NCBI GenBank assembly: GCA_002389045.1
Contig: DGNS01000009.1
Location: 135,632 to 152,889, forward strand
DNA length: 17,258 nt
Source: Thiotrichaceae bacterium UBA4486
GTDB lineage: Bacteria; Pseudomonadota; Gammaproteobacteria; Eutrophobiales; Eutrophobiaceae
Direction: 5' to 3'
Numbering within the stretch: position 1 is the stretch's first letter; each line of letters begins with the position of its first letter. Below the pieces are notes generated by a model, which was given only the letters and a program-made list of their open reading frames with translations, was not told the origin of the DNA and did not search any database. The position numbers and the translations under genes are program-made. Below are positions 1 to 7,492 of the stretch, one piece after another.

Positions 1-35
1 TCACTATTCACCAATCACCATTAGCTAATAGCTAA
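1..35. repeat. Tandem heptamer array, TCAC-type
   Basis: Five consecutive 7-nt units fill positions 1-35: TCACTAT, TCACCAA, TCACCAT, TAGCTAA, TAGCTAA. The array probably continues to the left of the window. It has the 7-nt period and TCAC core of the arrays at 16319-16381 and 17238-17258 (GTGA on the other strand). The HD-GYP stop codon (complement of CTA at 32-34) lies in the last unit. Such short tandemly repeated heptamers are known as dispersed intergenic repeats in various bacteria; their role is unclear. Confidence 0.75.
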
Positions 36-1657
36 AGCGGATGATACCCAGGTATCGCTTCCACATTGACCTCGTCAATCTGCTCGGGATCCAGGTATTG
101 TTCAGCGTATTTCAAATACAGTTTGTCATGAATAAACACATCGAACAGATCAGCATCAATATGATTGTCCTCTTTCATGCGCCCGAGTATGGTCAGGGCC
201 AGCGACAGCGGCATGGCTTTCTTGTAGGGGCGGTCGGCGGCTGTCAGTGCCTCGAAAATATCCGCGATGGCCACCATACGCGCCGGGATGGACATCTGTT
301 CGGCAGTAAGATGGTTGGGATATCCGGTGCCGTCCAGTTTCTCATGGTGGCCACCGGCGTATTCCGGCACGCGCTTGAGGTGTTTGGGGTACGGCAGTGA
401 TTCCAGCATCTTGATAGTGACCGACACATGGTTGTTGATGATCTCGCGCTCGCGGATTGACAGTGTGCCGCGGCTGATTTGCAGGTTATTGACTTCCTCT
501 TCACTCAACAGTGTTTTTTCACCTTCAATGTAATAGTTCACCGGTGTGCCGCCGATTTCGGTAATCCGTTGCTGGTCTTCCTCGGAAAGAAACTCGCCGC
601 CAAAATTGCATTTTTCAATGTAGTCCAGTTCATCACGCAGCTTCTGCTGTGTCTTCTGAAATTCCTCATCGTCCTCGACATCGGCAAGTGATCCCGAACT
701 GCCGTTCAAGCGGCGTTTGAGCGCCGCGATCTCGGCATCGCGCATCAGGATCTCGTAGCGGTGTCTGACGAGTTCAATGCGATCAAATATCGTTTCCAGC
801 TTGGTGCTTTTATCCACCACGTATTCAGGCGTGGTGATCTTGCCGCAATCGTGTAACCAGGCGGCGACCTCGAGTTCGTATTTTTCCTCGTCGGTCATGT
901 GAAAATCCTTCAGCGGGCCGGTCCTGATACTGCTGGCGGCATCGGCCAGCATATTGGTAAGCACGGGGACGCGCCGGCAATGACCGGCAGTGTAGGGTGA
1001 TTTTTCGTCGATGGCGTTGGCGATCAGCTTGATCAGGGCATCGAACAACTGGCGCTGGGCCTCAATGAGGTTTTTGTTGCTGATGGCAACGGCGGCCTGC
1101 GAGGCCAGTGATTCCACCAGTTGCTGATCCAGCCGGGTAAACGCCTTGACCTGGCCGGTCTTCCCGTCAATCGCGTTGATCAACTGCAGAACACCGATGA
1201 TGGTGTTCTCGTGATCGGTCATGGGTACGGTCAGGAAGGAAGTAGAGCGATAACCGGTCTTTTCATCAAACTTGCGGGTACCGGAAAAATCAAAATTCCT
1301 GTCGCTGTAGGCGTCGGTAATATTGAATGTTTTGCCCTGGATCGCGGCACAGGCGGCAACGTTATTGGAATTGGCTTCGCCGTCATCATTGTAGAGCGGA
1401 ATGGGAGGCAGTTCGATGGGTTCGCCGCTTTTACCGCCCTTTTTGATACCCAGCGACTCGGTGTGCATGATTTCAAAACGCAAGGCCTGATCTTCGGCTC
1501 GGGTATACAAAGTGCCGCCATCCGCATTGGTGATCTCCCTGGCGCGCACCAGGATCATCTCCATCAGCCGGTCATGATCCTTTTCCGCCGACAGCGCAAT
1601 ACCGATGGCATTGAGTTCTCCAAGTAACTTGGAGATGTCTACACTGGAAATATCCAC
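32..1657 (-). CDS. GAF / HD-GYP domain cyclic-di-GMP phosphodiesterase
   Basis: Predicted cytoplasmic signalling enzyme of 541 residues that hydrolyses c-di-GMP. A GAF sensor domain spans about residues 20-195, and the HD-GYP domain spans about 205-515. The metal-site residues of the family are all visible: H226 in TAGH, H269-D270 and K273 in HDCGK, H410, H437-H438 and D442 in HHEKLDGTGYP, and D466. This suggests an active enzyme rather than a degenerate one. Between the HDCGK and H410 helices lie about 100 extra residues (roughly 300-400), charged and probably partly coiled coil, which a standard HD-GYP domain lacks. No membrane segment or response-regulator domain is seen. The chosen start is a GTG at 1657 with only a poorly spaced GGAG upstream, so the N-terminus is uncertain. 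It lies 165 bp downstream of htpG on the same strand, and its stop codon sits inside a heptamer array. The family call is firm; the signal sensed is unknown. Confidence 0.9.
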   Translation of the reverse strand: MDISSVDISKLLGELNAIGIALSAEKDHDRLMEMILVRAREITNADGGTLYTRAEDQALRFEIMHTESLGIKKGGKSGEPIELPPIPLYNDDGEANSNNVAACAAIQGKTFNITDAYSDRNFDFSGTRKFDEKTGYRSTSFLTVPMTDHENTIIGVLQLINAIDGKTGQVKAFTRLDQQLVESLASQAAVAISNKNLIEAQRQLFDALIKLIANAIDEKSPYTAGHCRRVPVLTNMLADAASSIRTGPLKDFHMTDEEKYELEVAAWLHDCGKITTPEYVVDKSTKLETIFDRIELVRHRYEILMRDAEIAALKRRLNGSSGSLADVEDDEEFQKTQQKLRDELDYIEKCNFGGEFLSEEDQQRITEIGGTPVNYYIEGEKTLLSEEEVNNLQISRGTLSIREREIINNHVSVTIKMLESLPYPKHLKRVPEYAGGHHEKLDGTGYPNHLTAEQMSIPARMVAIADIFEALTAADRPYKKAMPLSLALTILGRMKEDNHIDADLFDVFIHDKLYLKYAEQYLDPEQIDEVNVEAIPGYHPL

Positions 1658-1705
1658 AAACTGTGCGCCTGCTCCGGGATGCCGATGAGCCTGTACTTTA
1701 TCGAC

Positions 1706-1736
1706 ATTATAGAAGAGGAATCAAGCGATTCCCGAA
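1706..1736 (-). promoter_or_regulatory. Weak candidate promoter for the HD-GYP gene
   Basis: On the minus strand a perfect TATAAT occurs at 1711-1706, about 50 nt before the GTG start of the GAF/HD-GYP gene. Upstream, only poor -35 matches are present: CGGGAA at 17-bp spacing or TTCGGG at 19 bp. It could let the phosphodiesterase be expressed separately from htpG, but the -35 is too weak for confidence. No hairpin terminator with a T-run was recognised in the 165-bp gap after htpG. Confidence 0.25.
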
Positions 1737-1822
1737 TATCAAACCCGCAGTTTCTGCACACGGCGCACACAATTGGCGATAGACGGGCGGCAAGCTGTGC
1801 GACCGATCCTTCCCGGCCATGT

Positions 1823-3709
1823 TCAGGCGCTGTTATCCATCTCCATGAACAGCTTGTTAAAACGATGAACAAACCCGGCCGGGTCTTCCAGTTTGCCGCC
1901 TTCGCTCAACAGGGCCTGATCGTAGAGGATACGCGCCCAGTCATTGAAGCGATTGCCGTCGTTCTCGTTTTTCACCTTCTGGACAATGGGATGATCCGGG
2001 TTGATTTCCAGGATTGGCTTGCTGCCGGTGATTTTCTGTCCCGTGGCCTTGAGGATGCGTTCCAGGTTCAGACCCATGTCGTTTTCATCGGCGACCAGGC
2101 AGGCCGGCGAGTCGGTCAGACGATGCGTGATTCGAACTTCCTTGACCCTGTCATCAAGGGCTTTCTGCACGTCCTTGACCAGTTTTTTATTCTCTTTGTC
2201 TTCTTTTTTATCTTTCTTCTTCTCTTCCGGCTCCTCCATATCGCCCAGATCCAGTTCACCTTTGGTCACCGACTGCAGCGGTTTGCCCTGGTATTCAGTC
2301 AGATGCGTGGTCACCCATTCATCCAATGGATCGGAGAGCAGCAATACCTCGATGCCTTTCTTGCGGAAGATCTCCAGGTGCGGACTGTTTTTGGCGGTGG
2401 AAAAATTATCCGCGGTCACGTAGTAAATGGCTTTCTGGTTCTCCGGCACACGCCCTATATAATCATCCAGCGAGACGGTTTCCTCCGGGCTGTCGGTATG
2501 CGTGGAGGCAAAGCGGAACAGGCCGGCAATGTCCTCGCGTTTGTCCGGTTCGTCGATAACGCCTTCCTTGAGCACGCGGCCGAATTGCTCCCATACCTTC
2601 GCATAGGTTTCCGGGTCGTTTTTGGCCATTTTTTTCAGCAGGTCCAGCACCTTTTTACTGCAACCTGAACGCATGGCGTCAATGGCCTTGTTCTGCTGCA
2701 GAATTTCGCGGGAAACATTGAGTGGTAAATCGTCGGAGTCGACTACACCGCGAACGAAACGCAGGTAGTTCGGTAACAACTGCTCGGCGTCATCCATGAT
2801 GAACACCCGGCGTACATAGAGTTTCACGCCGTGGCGTTTTTCCCGGTCCCAGAGATCGAACTGGGCGCGCGACGGGATGAACAACAGGCTGGTGTATTCG
2901 GTTTTGCCCTCGACATGGTTATGTATCCAGGTGACGGGGTCCTCGAAATCATGGGCAATATGCTTGTAAAACTCCCTGTATTCATCGTCACTGATATCCT
3001 TCTTGTTACGAGCCCACAGCGCGGTGGCGCTGTTGACCACCTCGTCACCTTTTTCCTCGCCGGTTTTCGGCATTTCGATGGGCATGGAAATGTGGTCGGA
3101 ATATTTCTTGATGATCTCGCGCAACCGCCACTGGTTGAGAAATTCCTTCGCATCGTCCTTCAGGAACAGGGTCACGCGGGTGCCGCGTTTCGGGCGATCC
3201 ACGGTTTCTATCTCGTATTCACCCTGGCCGTCCGAACTCCAGCGTACACCTTCAGTGCGGGACAGCCCGGCGCGGCGGGTGACGACCTCAACGCGGTCGG
3301 CGACGATAAACGAGGAATAAAAGCCGACACCGAATTGCCCGATGAGTTGGGCGTCGTGTTTCTGATCACCCGTCAATGCCTCGAAAAATTGCCGGGTGCC
3401 GGATTTGGCGATGGTGCCGAGATTTTCTATCACCTCATCGCGCGACATGCCGATGCCGTTGTCCAGCACGGTAATGGTTTTCTGTTTGTCATCAAACTCG
3501 ACACGGATTTTCAGTTCCGTGTCGCCCTCGTAGAGTGCATCGTTTTGCAGCGCCTCGAAGCGCAGCTTGTCGGCCGCATCGGAGGCATTGGAAATCAGCT
3601 CGCGCAGAAATATTTCACGGTTGCTGTACAGGGAATGGATCATCAGGTCCAGCAGTTGCCTGACCTCGGTTTCAAATCCGCGTTTTTCTTTATTGGCGTC
3701 AACACTCAT
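1823..3709 (-). CDS. htpG: Molecular chaperone HtpG (bacterial Hsp90)
   Basis: ATP-dependent homodimeric cytoplasmic chaperone of 628 residues, the usual length for proteobacterial HtpG. The N-terminal GHKL ATPase domain (about 1-215) shows the catalytic E37 and Mg-binding N41 in RELISNASDA, the nucleotide-binding DNGIGM at 83-88, and the lid glycine motif GQFGVGF at 124-130. The middle domain (about 230-490) carries the NVSRE motif with R334, equivalent to the arginine that contacts ATP gamma-phosphate in the family. A lysine/glutamate-rich linker near 490-515 leads to the C-terminal dimerisation domain. The ATG at 3709 is preceded by AAGGAA with 8-nt spacing, which supports the start. A candidate heat-shock promoter lies about 140 nt upstream. 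The gene is divergent from the pilus locus and shows no sign of damage. Confidence 0.98.
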   Translation of the reverse strand: MSVDANKEKRGFETEVRQLLDLMIHSLYSNREIFLRELISNASDAADKLRFEALQNDALYEGDTELKIRVEFDDKQKTITVLDNGIGMSRDEVIENLGTIAKSGTRQFFEALTGDQKHDAQLIGQFGVGFYSSFIVADRVEVVTRRAGLSRTEGVRWSSDGQGEYEIETVDRPKRGTRVTLFLKDDAKEFLNQWRLREIIKKYSDHISMPIEMPKTGEEKGDEVVNSATALWARNKKDISDDEYREFYKHIAHDFEDPVTWIHNHVEGKTEYTSLLFIPSRAQFDLWDREKRHGVKLYVRRVFIMDDAEQLLPNYLRFVRGVVDSDDLPLNVSREILQQNKAIDAMRSGCSKKVLDLLKKMAKNDPETYAKVWEQFGRVLKEGVIDEPDKREDIAGLFRFASTHTDSPEETVSLDDYIGRVPENQKAIYYVTADNFSTAKNSPHLEIFRKKGIEVLLLSDPLDEWVTTHLTEYQGKPLQSVTKGELDLGDMEEPEEKKKDKKEDKENKKLVKDVQKALDDRVKEVRITHRLTDSPACLVADENDMGLNLERILKATGQKITGSKPILEINPDHPIVQKVKNENDGNRFNDWARILYDQALLSEGGKLEDPAGFVHRFNKLFMEMDNSA

Positions 3710-3760
3710 GATTTCGTTTCCTTGATTTTTGTTACATGCTTACTGTTTAGAGATTCCTCA

Positions 3761-3789
3761 CATGCTCCCTCGCTACGCTTCGGGACATG
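3761..3789. repeat. Palindromic element in the htpG leader
   Basis: CATGCTCCC at 3761-3769 can pair with GGGACATG at 3782-3789 (CATG and CCC/GGG pairs with a small internal bulge), giving a stem-loop in the predicted htpG 5' leader. The surrounding sequence, from GATTCCTCA to TTCGGAATGACA (about 3752-3802), resembles dispersed intergenic palindromes found in many bacterial genomes. A single copy is visible here, so the repeat status is inferred. Confidence 0.4.
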
Positions 3790-3815
3790 GTTCGGAATGA
3801 CACAGATGTCTATTT

Positions 3816-3850
3816 CTGATATCTGAGATCCGGTATCTGAGATCTGAACG
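3816..3850. repeat. Tandem heptamer array, CTGA-type
   Basis: Five consecutive 7-nt units can be read: CTGATAT, CTGAGAT, CCGGTAT, CTGAGAT, CTGAACG. The period matches the TCAC-type arrays elsewhere in the window but the unit differs. It lies in the spacer between htpG and flp, just inside the predicted htpG transcript and next to the candidate heat-shock -10 element. Confidence 0.65.
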
Positions 3851-3875
3851 TGTGGGCATATTATCGATTTTCAAG
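3851..3875 (-). promoter_or_regulatory. Candidate sigma32 heat-shock promoter of htpG
   Basis: Read on the minus strand, CTTGAAA (3875-3869) is a perfect match to the RpoH -35 consensus. A 12-nt spacer is followed by CCCACA (3856-3851), a partial match to the CCCCAT -10 element. The spacing is slightly short. The htpG gene belongs to the RpoH regulon in E. coli, so the site fits the gene. Transcription from here would give a leader of about 135-140 nt containing the heptamer array and the palindrome. Confidence 0.45.
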
Positions 3876-3919
3876 CTTTTTAAAAGCCGTCTCTGTCCAC
3901 AATCAGCAAAGTTATTCCG

Positions 3920-3948
3920 TTGCCAGTCATGGGTTTGGGGTCCATAAT
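3920..3948 (+). promoter_or_regulatory. Sigma70-type promoter for flp and the pilin cluster
   Basis: TTGCCA (3920-3925) and CATAAT (3943-3948) are separated by exactly 17 nt, each one or two mismatches from consensus. The predicted start point near 3955 gives a leader of about 50 nt before the Flp start codon. This is the best-looking promoter in the window and suits a highly expressed major pilin. Confidence 0.6.
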
Positions 3949-3994
3949 GTAGGCAGACGGCCGATCCATAGAGATTGTCGCTTAACCACCCTTC

Positions 3995-3999
3995 AGGAG
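3995..3999 (+). promoter_or_regulatory. Strong ribosome binding site of flp
   Basis: AGGAG lies 7 nt upstream of the Flp ATG at 4007 and is among the strongest Shine-Dalgarno sequences in the window. It fixes the pilin start and suits high expression. Confidence 0.7.
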
Positions 4000-4006
4000 A
4001 CCAAAC

Positions 4007-4261
4007 ATGAAGCAATTTTTAAAACAACTGGGACAGGGCATGACCGAGTACATCATCATCGTCGCCCTGATCGCCATCGCCGCCATCGGCGTGTACACCA
4101 TCTTTGGTGACGTGGTCCGTAACCAGGTGGGCGGTATGGCCCAGGAACTGGCCGGTCAGGACGGCGGCAAAACCGCGGCCGGCGCCGGCGCCGCAGCCAA
4201 AGGTACGGCCGCGGAGGCCGGAGGCAAGACCCTGGCCGACTTCGCTGCCGGCGGTAACTAA
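4007..4261 (+). CDS. flp: Flp-family type IVc major pilin prepilin
   Basis: Small prepilin of 84 residues, predicted to be processed and assembled into the Tad/Flp pilus fibre. The leader MKQFLKQLG ends at G9, followed by QGMTEY. This puts the conserved Glu at +5 and Tyr at +6, the EY signature of Flp pilins, and a hydrophobic assembly helix follows (about 15-33). The mature protein would be 75 residues. That is longer than many Flp subunits because of an Ala/Gly/Lys-rich low-complexity tail (about 50-84), which could be exposed on the fibre. A strong RBS and a good sigma70 promoter precede it, and a stable hairpin follows the stop, consistent with the pilin being made in excess over downstream proteins. 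No prepilin peptidase gene is present in this window, so processing must depend on an enzyme encoded elsewhere. Confidence 0.95.
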   Translation: MKQFLKQLGQGMTEYIIIVALIAIAAIGVYTIFGDVVRNQVGGMAQELAGQDGGKTAAGAGAAAKGTAAEAGGKTLADFAAGGN

Positions 4262-4270
4262 TCACGCAAA

Positions 4271-4301
4271 ACACACTGCCGGCACAGTGCCGGCGGTGTG
4301 T
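4271..4301 (+). terminator. Stable hairpin after flp (attenuator or mRNA-end stabiliser)
   Basis: ACACACTGCCGGCA (4271-4284) and TGCCGGCGGTGTGT (4288-4301) pair over 14 bp with one T-G wobble and a 3-nt CAG loop. No T-run follows, so it is not a classical intrinsic terminator. It begins 9 nt after the flp stop. A leaky terminator or a 3'-end stabiliser left after processing would raise Flp output over the downstream tadG-like gene. Confidence 0.6.
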
Positions 4302-4314
4302 GTCTGACCGGGGC

Positions 4315-4319
4315 AAGGA
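4315..4319 (+). promoter_or_regulatory. Ribosome binding site that decides the tadG-like start
   Basis: AAGGA lies 8 nt before the ATG at 4328. The longer reading from a GTG at 4298 would start inside the hairpin stem and has no RBS, and the ATG at 4361 also lacks one. This favours 4328. Confidence 0.55.
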
Positions 4320-4327
4320 CGGGCATT

Positions 4328-6397
4328 ATGCCCGGTGGGGGCCGGTCGGTTGCCTCGACAATGAAGAACTTACGCTACAGTCGCGGGCAAGCCGCGGTTT
4401 TCGTGCTCCTCTTCCTGGGGGTTCTCACCCTTTCATTGATATTCGTCTACAAGGCCGGCAAGGTCACTACCGAACGCATGCAGGTGCAGAATGCCGCCGA
4501 TGCCGTGGCCTACAGCGTCTCCAGTATCGAGGCGCGGGATCTGAATTTCATGGCTTACACCAACCGCGCCATGATCGCCAACGAGGTGGCCATCGGCCAG
4601 ATGGTGGGACTGGCCTCGTGGTTGTTTAACTGGAAATCCTACGCCGCCTACCTCAACGCCTACCGGTTGTATTTCCTGGATCCACTGGTCTCCGCCGTGT
4701 CCCTGGGCACGGCCACGGCGCCGTTCCAGAATACCTTCAAGGGCGTGGTGAAACTGCTGTTCGAGACCTCGGCCAGTGCCGTGCTCACGTTCATGAAACC
4801 CGTGGTCAATATCGGCACCACGATTCTGCACAACGTCAACAAGGCCTTCAGCTACGCGCAAACCGGCTTTCATTTCACAACCATTCTTTATGCCATCGGC
4901 GCGGCCCTGCCGGACAACCCCATCATGGGCGCGAGTATCATGGAAGCCAACGCCCCGGACGCTACCATATCCGACTACGGTACCTTCACCATGCTCATGC
5001 ATGCCCTGACCTATGCCTCGTTCCCCGGCGTCCAGAGTCCCAGTATCCCCATTCCCGGCGCCCCCAGCGAGCTCTGGTTTACCCGTACCTATCTGCCGAC
5101 CGGAAACAAGGACATGGACAAGACCGGATTCCAGCGTTTCGCGGCCATAACCAATGCGTCCAAGGACGATTTTTCCCGCCAGCGCGGCTGGGAACTGCCG
5201 CTGCCCATCATTCCGGAGGGACTGATCGATTTTACCGGCTCGGACCGCTTCGAGTTACCGGAGATCCTCGGCTTTCAGCCGTGGCTGGAACTGGAACTGG
5301 TGTTTGAACTGGATCTCAGGCGCCAGGGCGGCAGTGAACTGCGTTACCGATCGACAGCGAGCAAACAACCCAAGAAAACCAAGTGTCCGGCCGGTTACGA
5401 GCCGGGCAAGGGGCCGGGCGCCGTACCGGCTAATTCAGGAACCGGCAAATGTGTCCCGGCAGCGCCGGGTGGTGGCGGGACACCGCCCGCGGTCAAGGGC
5501 ACGCAGTACAGCTGGTCGGCTGCCGGGGCCACCGGCCTTTTCGTCACGTTCTATTTTCACCTGGCGGCCGGTGTCGACACGCCGTTTGGCACGGTCTCGG
5601 GTACATTCGATCTCGCCATTGGCGGCGCTTCAGGACCCGGCGACGGTTACGCCAGGGGTGCACTGAGTCTCGATCTCGGGGCACTGGGTGATATCGATCT
5701 GTTCGACATCACCCTGCCCTTCCCGACCTCGGCGCCATTCAGTGCCGGCGCGGCGCAGGCCGCCAAGAATGCAAATAAAATGCGCACCAATGATCTGTCC
5801 CTGGTGGCTACCAATACCTACGGTGGCACCCCTGCCAACCGCTCCGCCTGGGTGCTGGGCGTGCCGTTCATACCATCTCCAGGCCCGACCTTCATCGAAC
5901 CGACAGTACCCGTCGTCAGCCTGACCATGCCGAGCGCGACCAACCACATCAACAAGACCTATGCCGGTCTGCCCATGCACACGGACACCAACAGCGATCA
6001 CCTGCGTCTCGGTTTTCTCGCTCCCTATTACATCTCCGGTGTTATCAAGGAACAGGACGACGTCAATGATACCAACGACGACGGTCAACCCGATTTCGGC
6101 AATATGTTCACGCTTACCGATGGTTACGCGGATGCCGAAGTCGCGGCCATCGCCAAGAGCAGTGTGTATTTCAAACGCCCGAACGATTTGAGTTATTTTG
6201 CCCGCCTCGACGGCCAGGAAGAATACGGCAGCGGCTTCAACCCCTACTGGCAGGCGCGGCTGGTGGAGACCACCAACATGGATCGCATGATTGCCCTGGC
6301 CATCCAGCAAAAGGAAATCGTCACCACCTTCCCCAACATGTCGACGCTGACCGGGATCAACCTGAACAGCCTTAACCCGATGAACTGGATCCCGTGA
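4328..6397 (+). CDS. TadG-like pilus assembly protein (Tad N-terminal domain)
   Basis: Large predicted membrane-anchored protein of 689 residues from the ATG at 4328 (RBS AAGGA). The segment GQAAVFVLLFLGVLTLSL at about 20-37 is a membrane anchor. It is followed by QVQNAADAVAYS, matching the QxAADAAA signature of the Tad/TadG N-terminal domain, so most of the protein should lie in the periplasm or outside. Near 346-390 is a Lys/Pro/Gly-rich insert with two cysteines (CPAGYEPG at 353-360 and C375), and about 578-590 a DxNDxNDDGxxD-type stretch resembles a calcium-binding loop. The C-terminal FNPYWQARLVET region resembles conserved ends of TadG-like proteins. Its stop overlaps the next start (TGATG), so the two are translationally coupled. 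A role in pilus assembly or as a minor component is inferred; the exact subfamily is uncertain. Confidence 0.8.
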   Translation: MPGGGRSVASTMKNLRYSRGQAAVFVLLFLGVLTLSLIFVYKAGKVTTERMQVQNAADAVAYSVSSIEARDLNFMAYTNRAMIANEVAIGQMVGLASWLFNWKSYAAYLNAYRLYFLDPLVSAVSLGTATAPFQNTFKGVVKLLFETSASAVLTFMKPVVNIGTTILHNVNKAFSYAQTGFHFTTILYAIGAALPDNPIMGASIMEANAPDATISDYGTFTMLMHALTYASFPGVQSPSIPIPGAPSELWFTRTYLPTGNKDMDKTGFQRFAAITNASKDDFSRQRGWELPLPIIPEGLIDFTGSDRFELPEILGFQPWLELELVFELDLRRQGGSELRYRSTASKQPKKTKCPAGYEPGKGPGAVPANSGTGKCVPAAPGGGGTPPAVKGTQYSWSAAGATGLFVTFYFHLAAGVDTPFGTVSGTFDLAIGGASGPGDGYARGALSLDLGALGDIDLFDITLPFPTSAPFSAGAAQAAKNANKMRTNDLSLVATNTYGGTPANRSAWVLGVPFIPSPGPTFIEPTVPVVSLTMPSATNHINKTYAGLPMHTDTNSDHLRLGFLAPYYISGVIKEQDDVNDTNDDGQPDFGNMFTLTDGYADAEVAAIAKSSVYFKRPNDLSYFARLDGQEEYGSGFNPYWQARLVETTNMDRMIALAIQQKEIVTTFPNMSTLTGINLNSLNPMNWIP

Positions 6398-7491
6398 TGC
6401 TGAGTCTTTTCCGACATCCACGTCAGCGGGGCCAGGCCATGACCGAGACCATCATCACGGCCTCCACCGTGCTGGTGCCCATTTTTCTGTTGATCCCGTT
6501 GCTCGGTAAATACATCGACATGAAGCAGACCGCGATCCAGGCGGCACGCTACGAGGCCTGGGAATACACGGTCTGGTACGGAACCAACGCCGTGCAGACC
6601 TTCACCAACCCTTCGGGCGAACGGCCTTTCGGCTACAGCGCCTCCGGGCAGCCGGTGAAAACACGAACGGAAATGCAGACCGAAAGCCGCAAGCGCTTTT
6701 TCTCCGATTACATCCGCAACGACAGCGTCAATAACCTGCAGATCAATCAGAATGATTTCAGCAACGGTTACGATGGCAACTTCGCCAATACCCTGTGGGT
6801 GGACCATCGCGGCCAGCCGCTCTGGGATGGCAGCATAAGTGGCACTCCGCCGACGACCTCGGGACCGACGCCGGATGTCACCGGTGGCATTTTCAACACG
6901 GTGCTCGACATTATCGATGCCATCTTCGGCGCCGTGGCTGAAATTGCCAGTCACCTGACCAACAGCGGCACCGGTTTCACCATTATCAATATGGACGGCC
7001 GCGCCGTGTCCGGCGTGCAGATCAATGTCTTTCCGGAAACGGGGCTCATCGACTGGGCGACCTTCGCCGATACCGGCGGCATTGGCGGCACCGATGATTC
7101 CGTGAATATCCCGCAATTATCATTCTTTTCCGGCGCCGCGGTGCTCTCGGATACCTGGAACGCCGGCGGCCTGGAACACACCACCAACCAGGCGGGCGGC
7201 CTGGTACCGACCAAGCTGCTCGGCGACCTGCTTGAGCCGGTGCAGCCGGTGGTGGATACCCTGGCCACGTTCCTGGCGCCGGAGTTGCGCGGCTGCAATC
7301 CCTGGATACAATTGCCCGAATTTCTCGATCCGACCATCACCCCGGGCAAGAGTGACGGCAGCCTGTGGCTGGGCTACATGAATATCGATGCCGTGCATCC
7401 CGACCGCCTGGAGGAAGGCGGCGGTCATGACTGCCCCGACGGTATATGCGTGCTCGACCCGGAACCCAGCCGCTCGGTGTGTGATACCTGA
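6397..7491 (+). CDS. TadE-like minor pseudopilin with large exported domain
   Basis: Predicted 364-residue protein with a prepilin-like N-terminus. The basic leader MLSLFRHPRQRG is followed by QAMTE, so a cut after G12 would place Glu at +5, and a membrane helix follows (about 18-40). The following KQTAIQAARYEAWEY resembles the helix after the anchor in TadE proteins. The rest (about 60-364) is an exported region with no domain I recognise, with Gly/Thr-rich stretches and four cysteines in the last 65 residues (300, 346, 351, 362) that could form disulfides. The ATG overlaps the upstream stop by one base; a GTG three bases earlier is an alternative. Position and signature suggest a minor pilin or an assembly initiator working with the TadG-like protein. 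TadE versus TadF/TadG-type assignment is not secure. Confidence 0.75.
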   Translation: MLSLFRHPRQRGQAMTETIITASTVLVPIFLLIPLLGKYIDMKQTAIQAARYEAWEYTVWYGTNAVQTFTNPSGERPFGYSASGQPVKTRTEMQTESRKRFFSDYIRNDSVNNLQINQNDFSNGYDGNFANTLWVDHRGQPLWDGSISGTPPTTSGPTPDVTGGIFNTVLDIIDAIFGAVAEIASHLTNSGTGFTIINMDGRAVSGVQINVFPETGLIDWATFADTGGIGGTDDSVNIPQLSFFSGAAVLSDTWNAGGLEHTTNQAGGLVPTKLLGDLLEPVQPVVDTLATFLAPELRGCNPWIQLPEFLDPTITPGKSDGSLWLGYMNIDAVHPDRLEEGGGHDCPDGICVLDPEPSRSVCDT

Positions 7492-7492
7492 T

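Noticed and set aside
3761..3789. Intrinsic terminator between htpG and flp
   Set aside because: The genes diverge, so no terminator is expected there, and the stem lacks a T-run; a dispersed palindrome is more likely.
2831..3826. 331-codon open frame on the plus strand opposite htpG, and a similar 329-codon one at 1679-2668
   Set aside because: They run antisense to a fully conserved HtpG and encode no recognisable protein; they arise from the codon bias of htpG.
4298..4327. GTG start at 4298 for the TadG-like gene
   Set aside because: It lies within the hairpin stem and has no ribosome binding site, whereas the ATG at 4328 has AAGGA at good spacing.
5630..7116. Long minus-strand frames (5630-6421 and 6244-7116)
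   Set aside because: They overlap the coupled tadG-like and tadE-like genes, whose anchors and signatures are clear; the antisense translations are low-complexity His/Val/Gly-rich.
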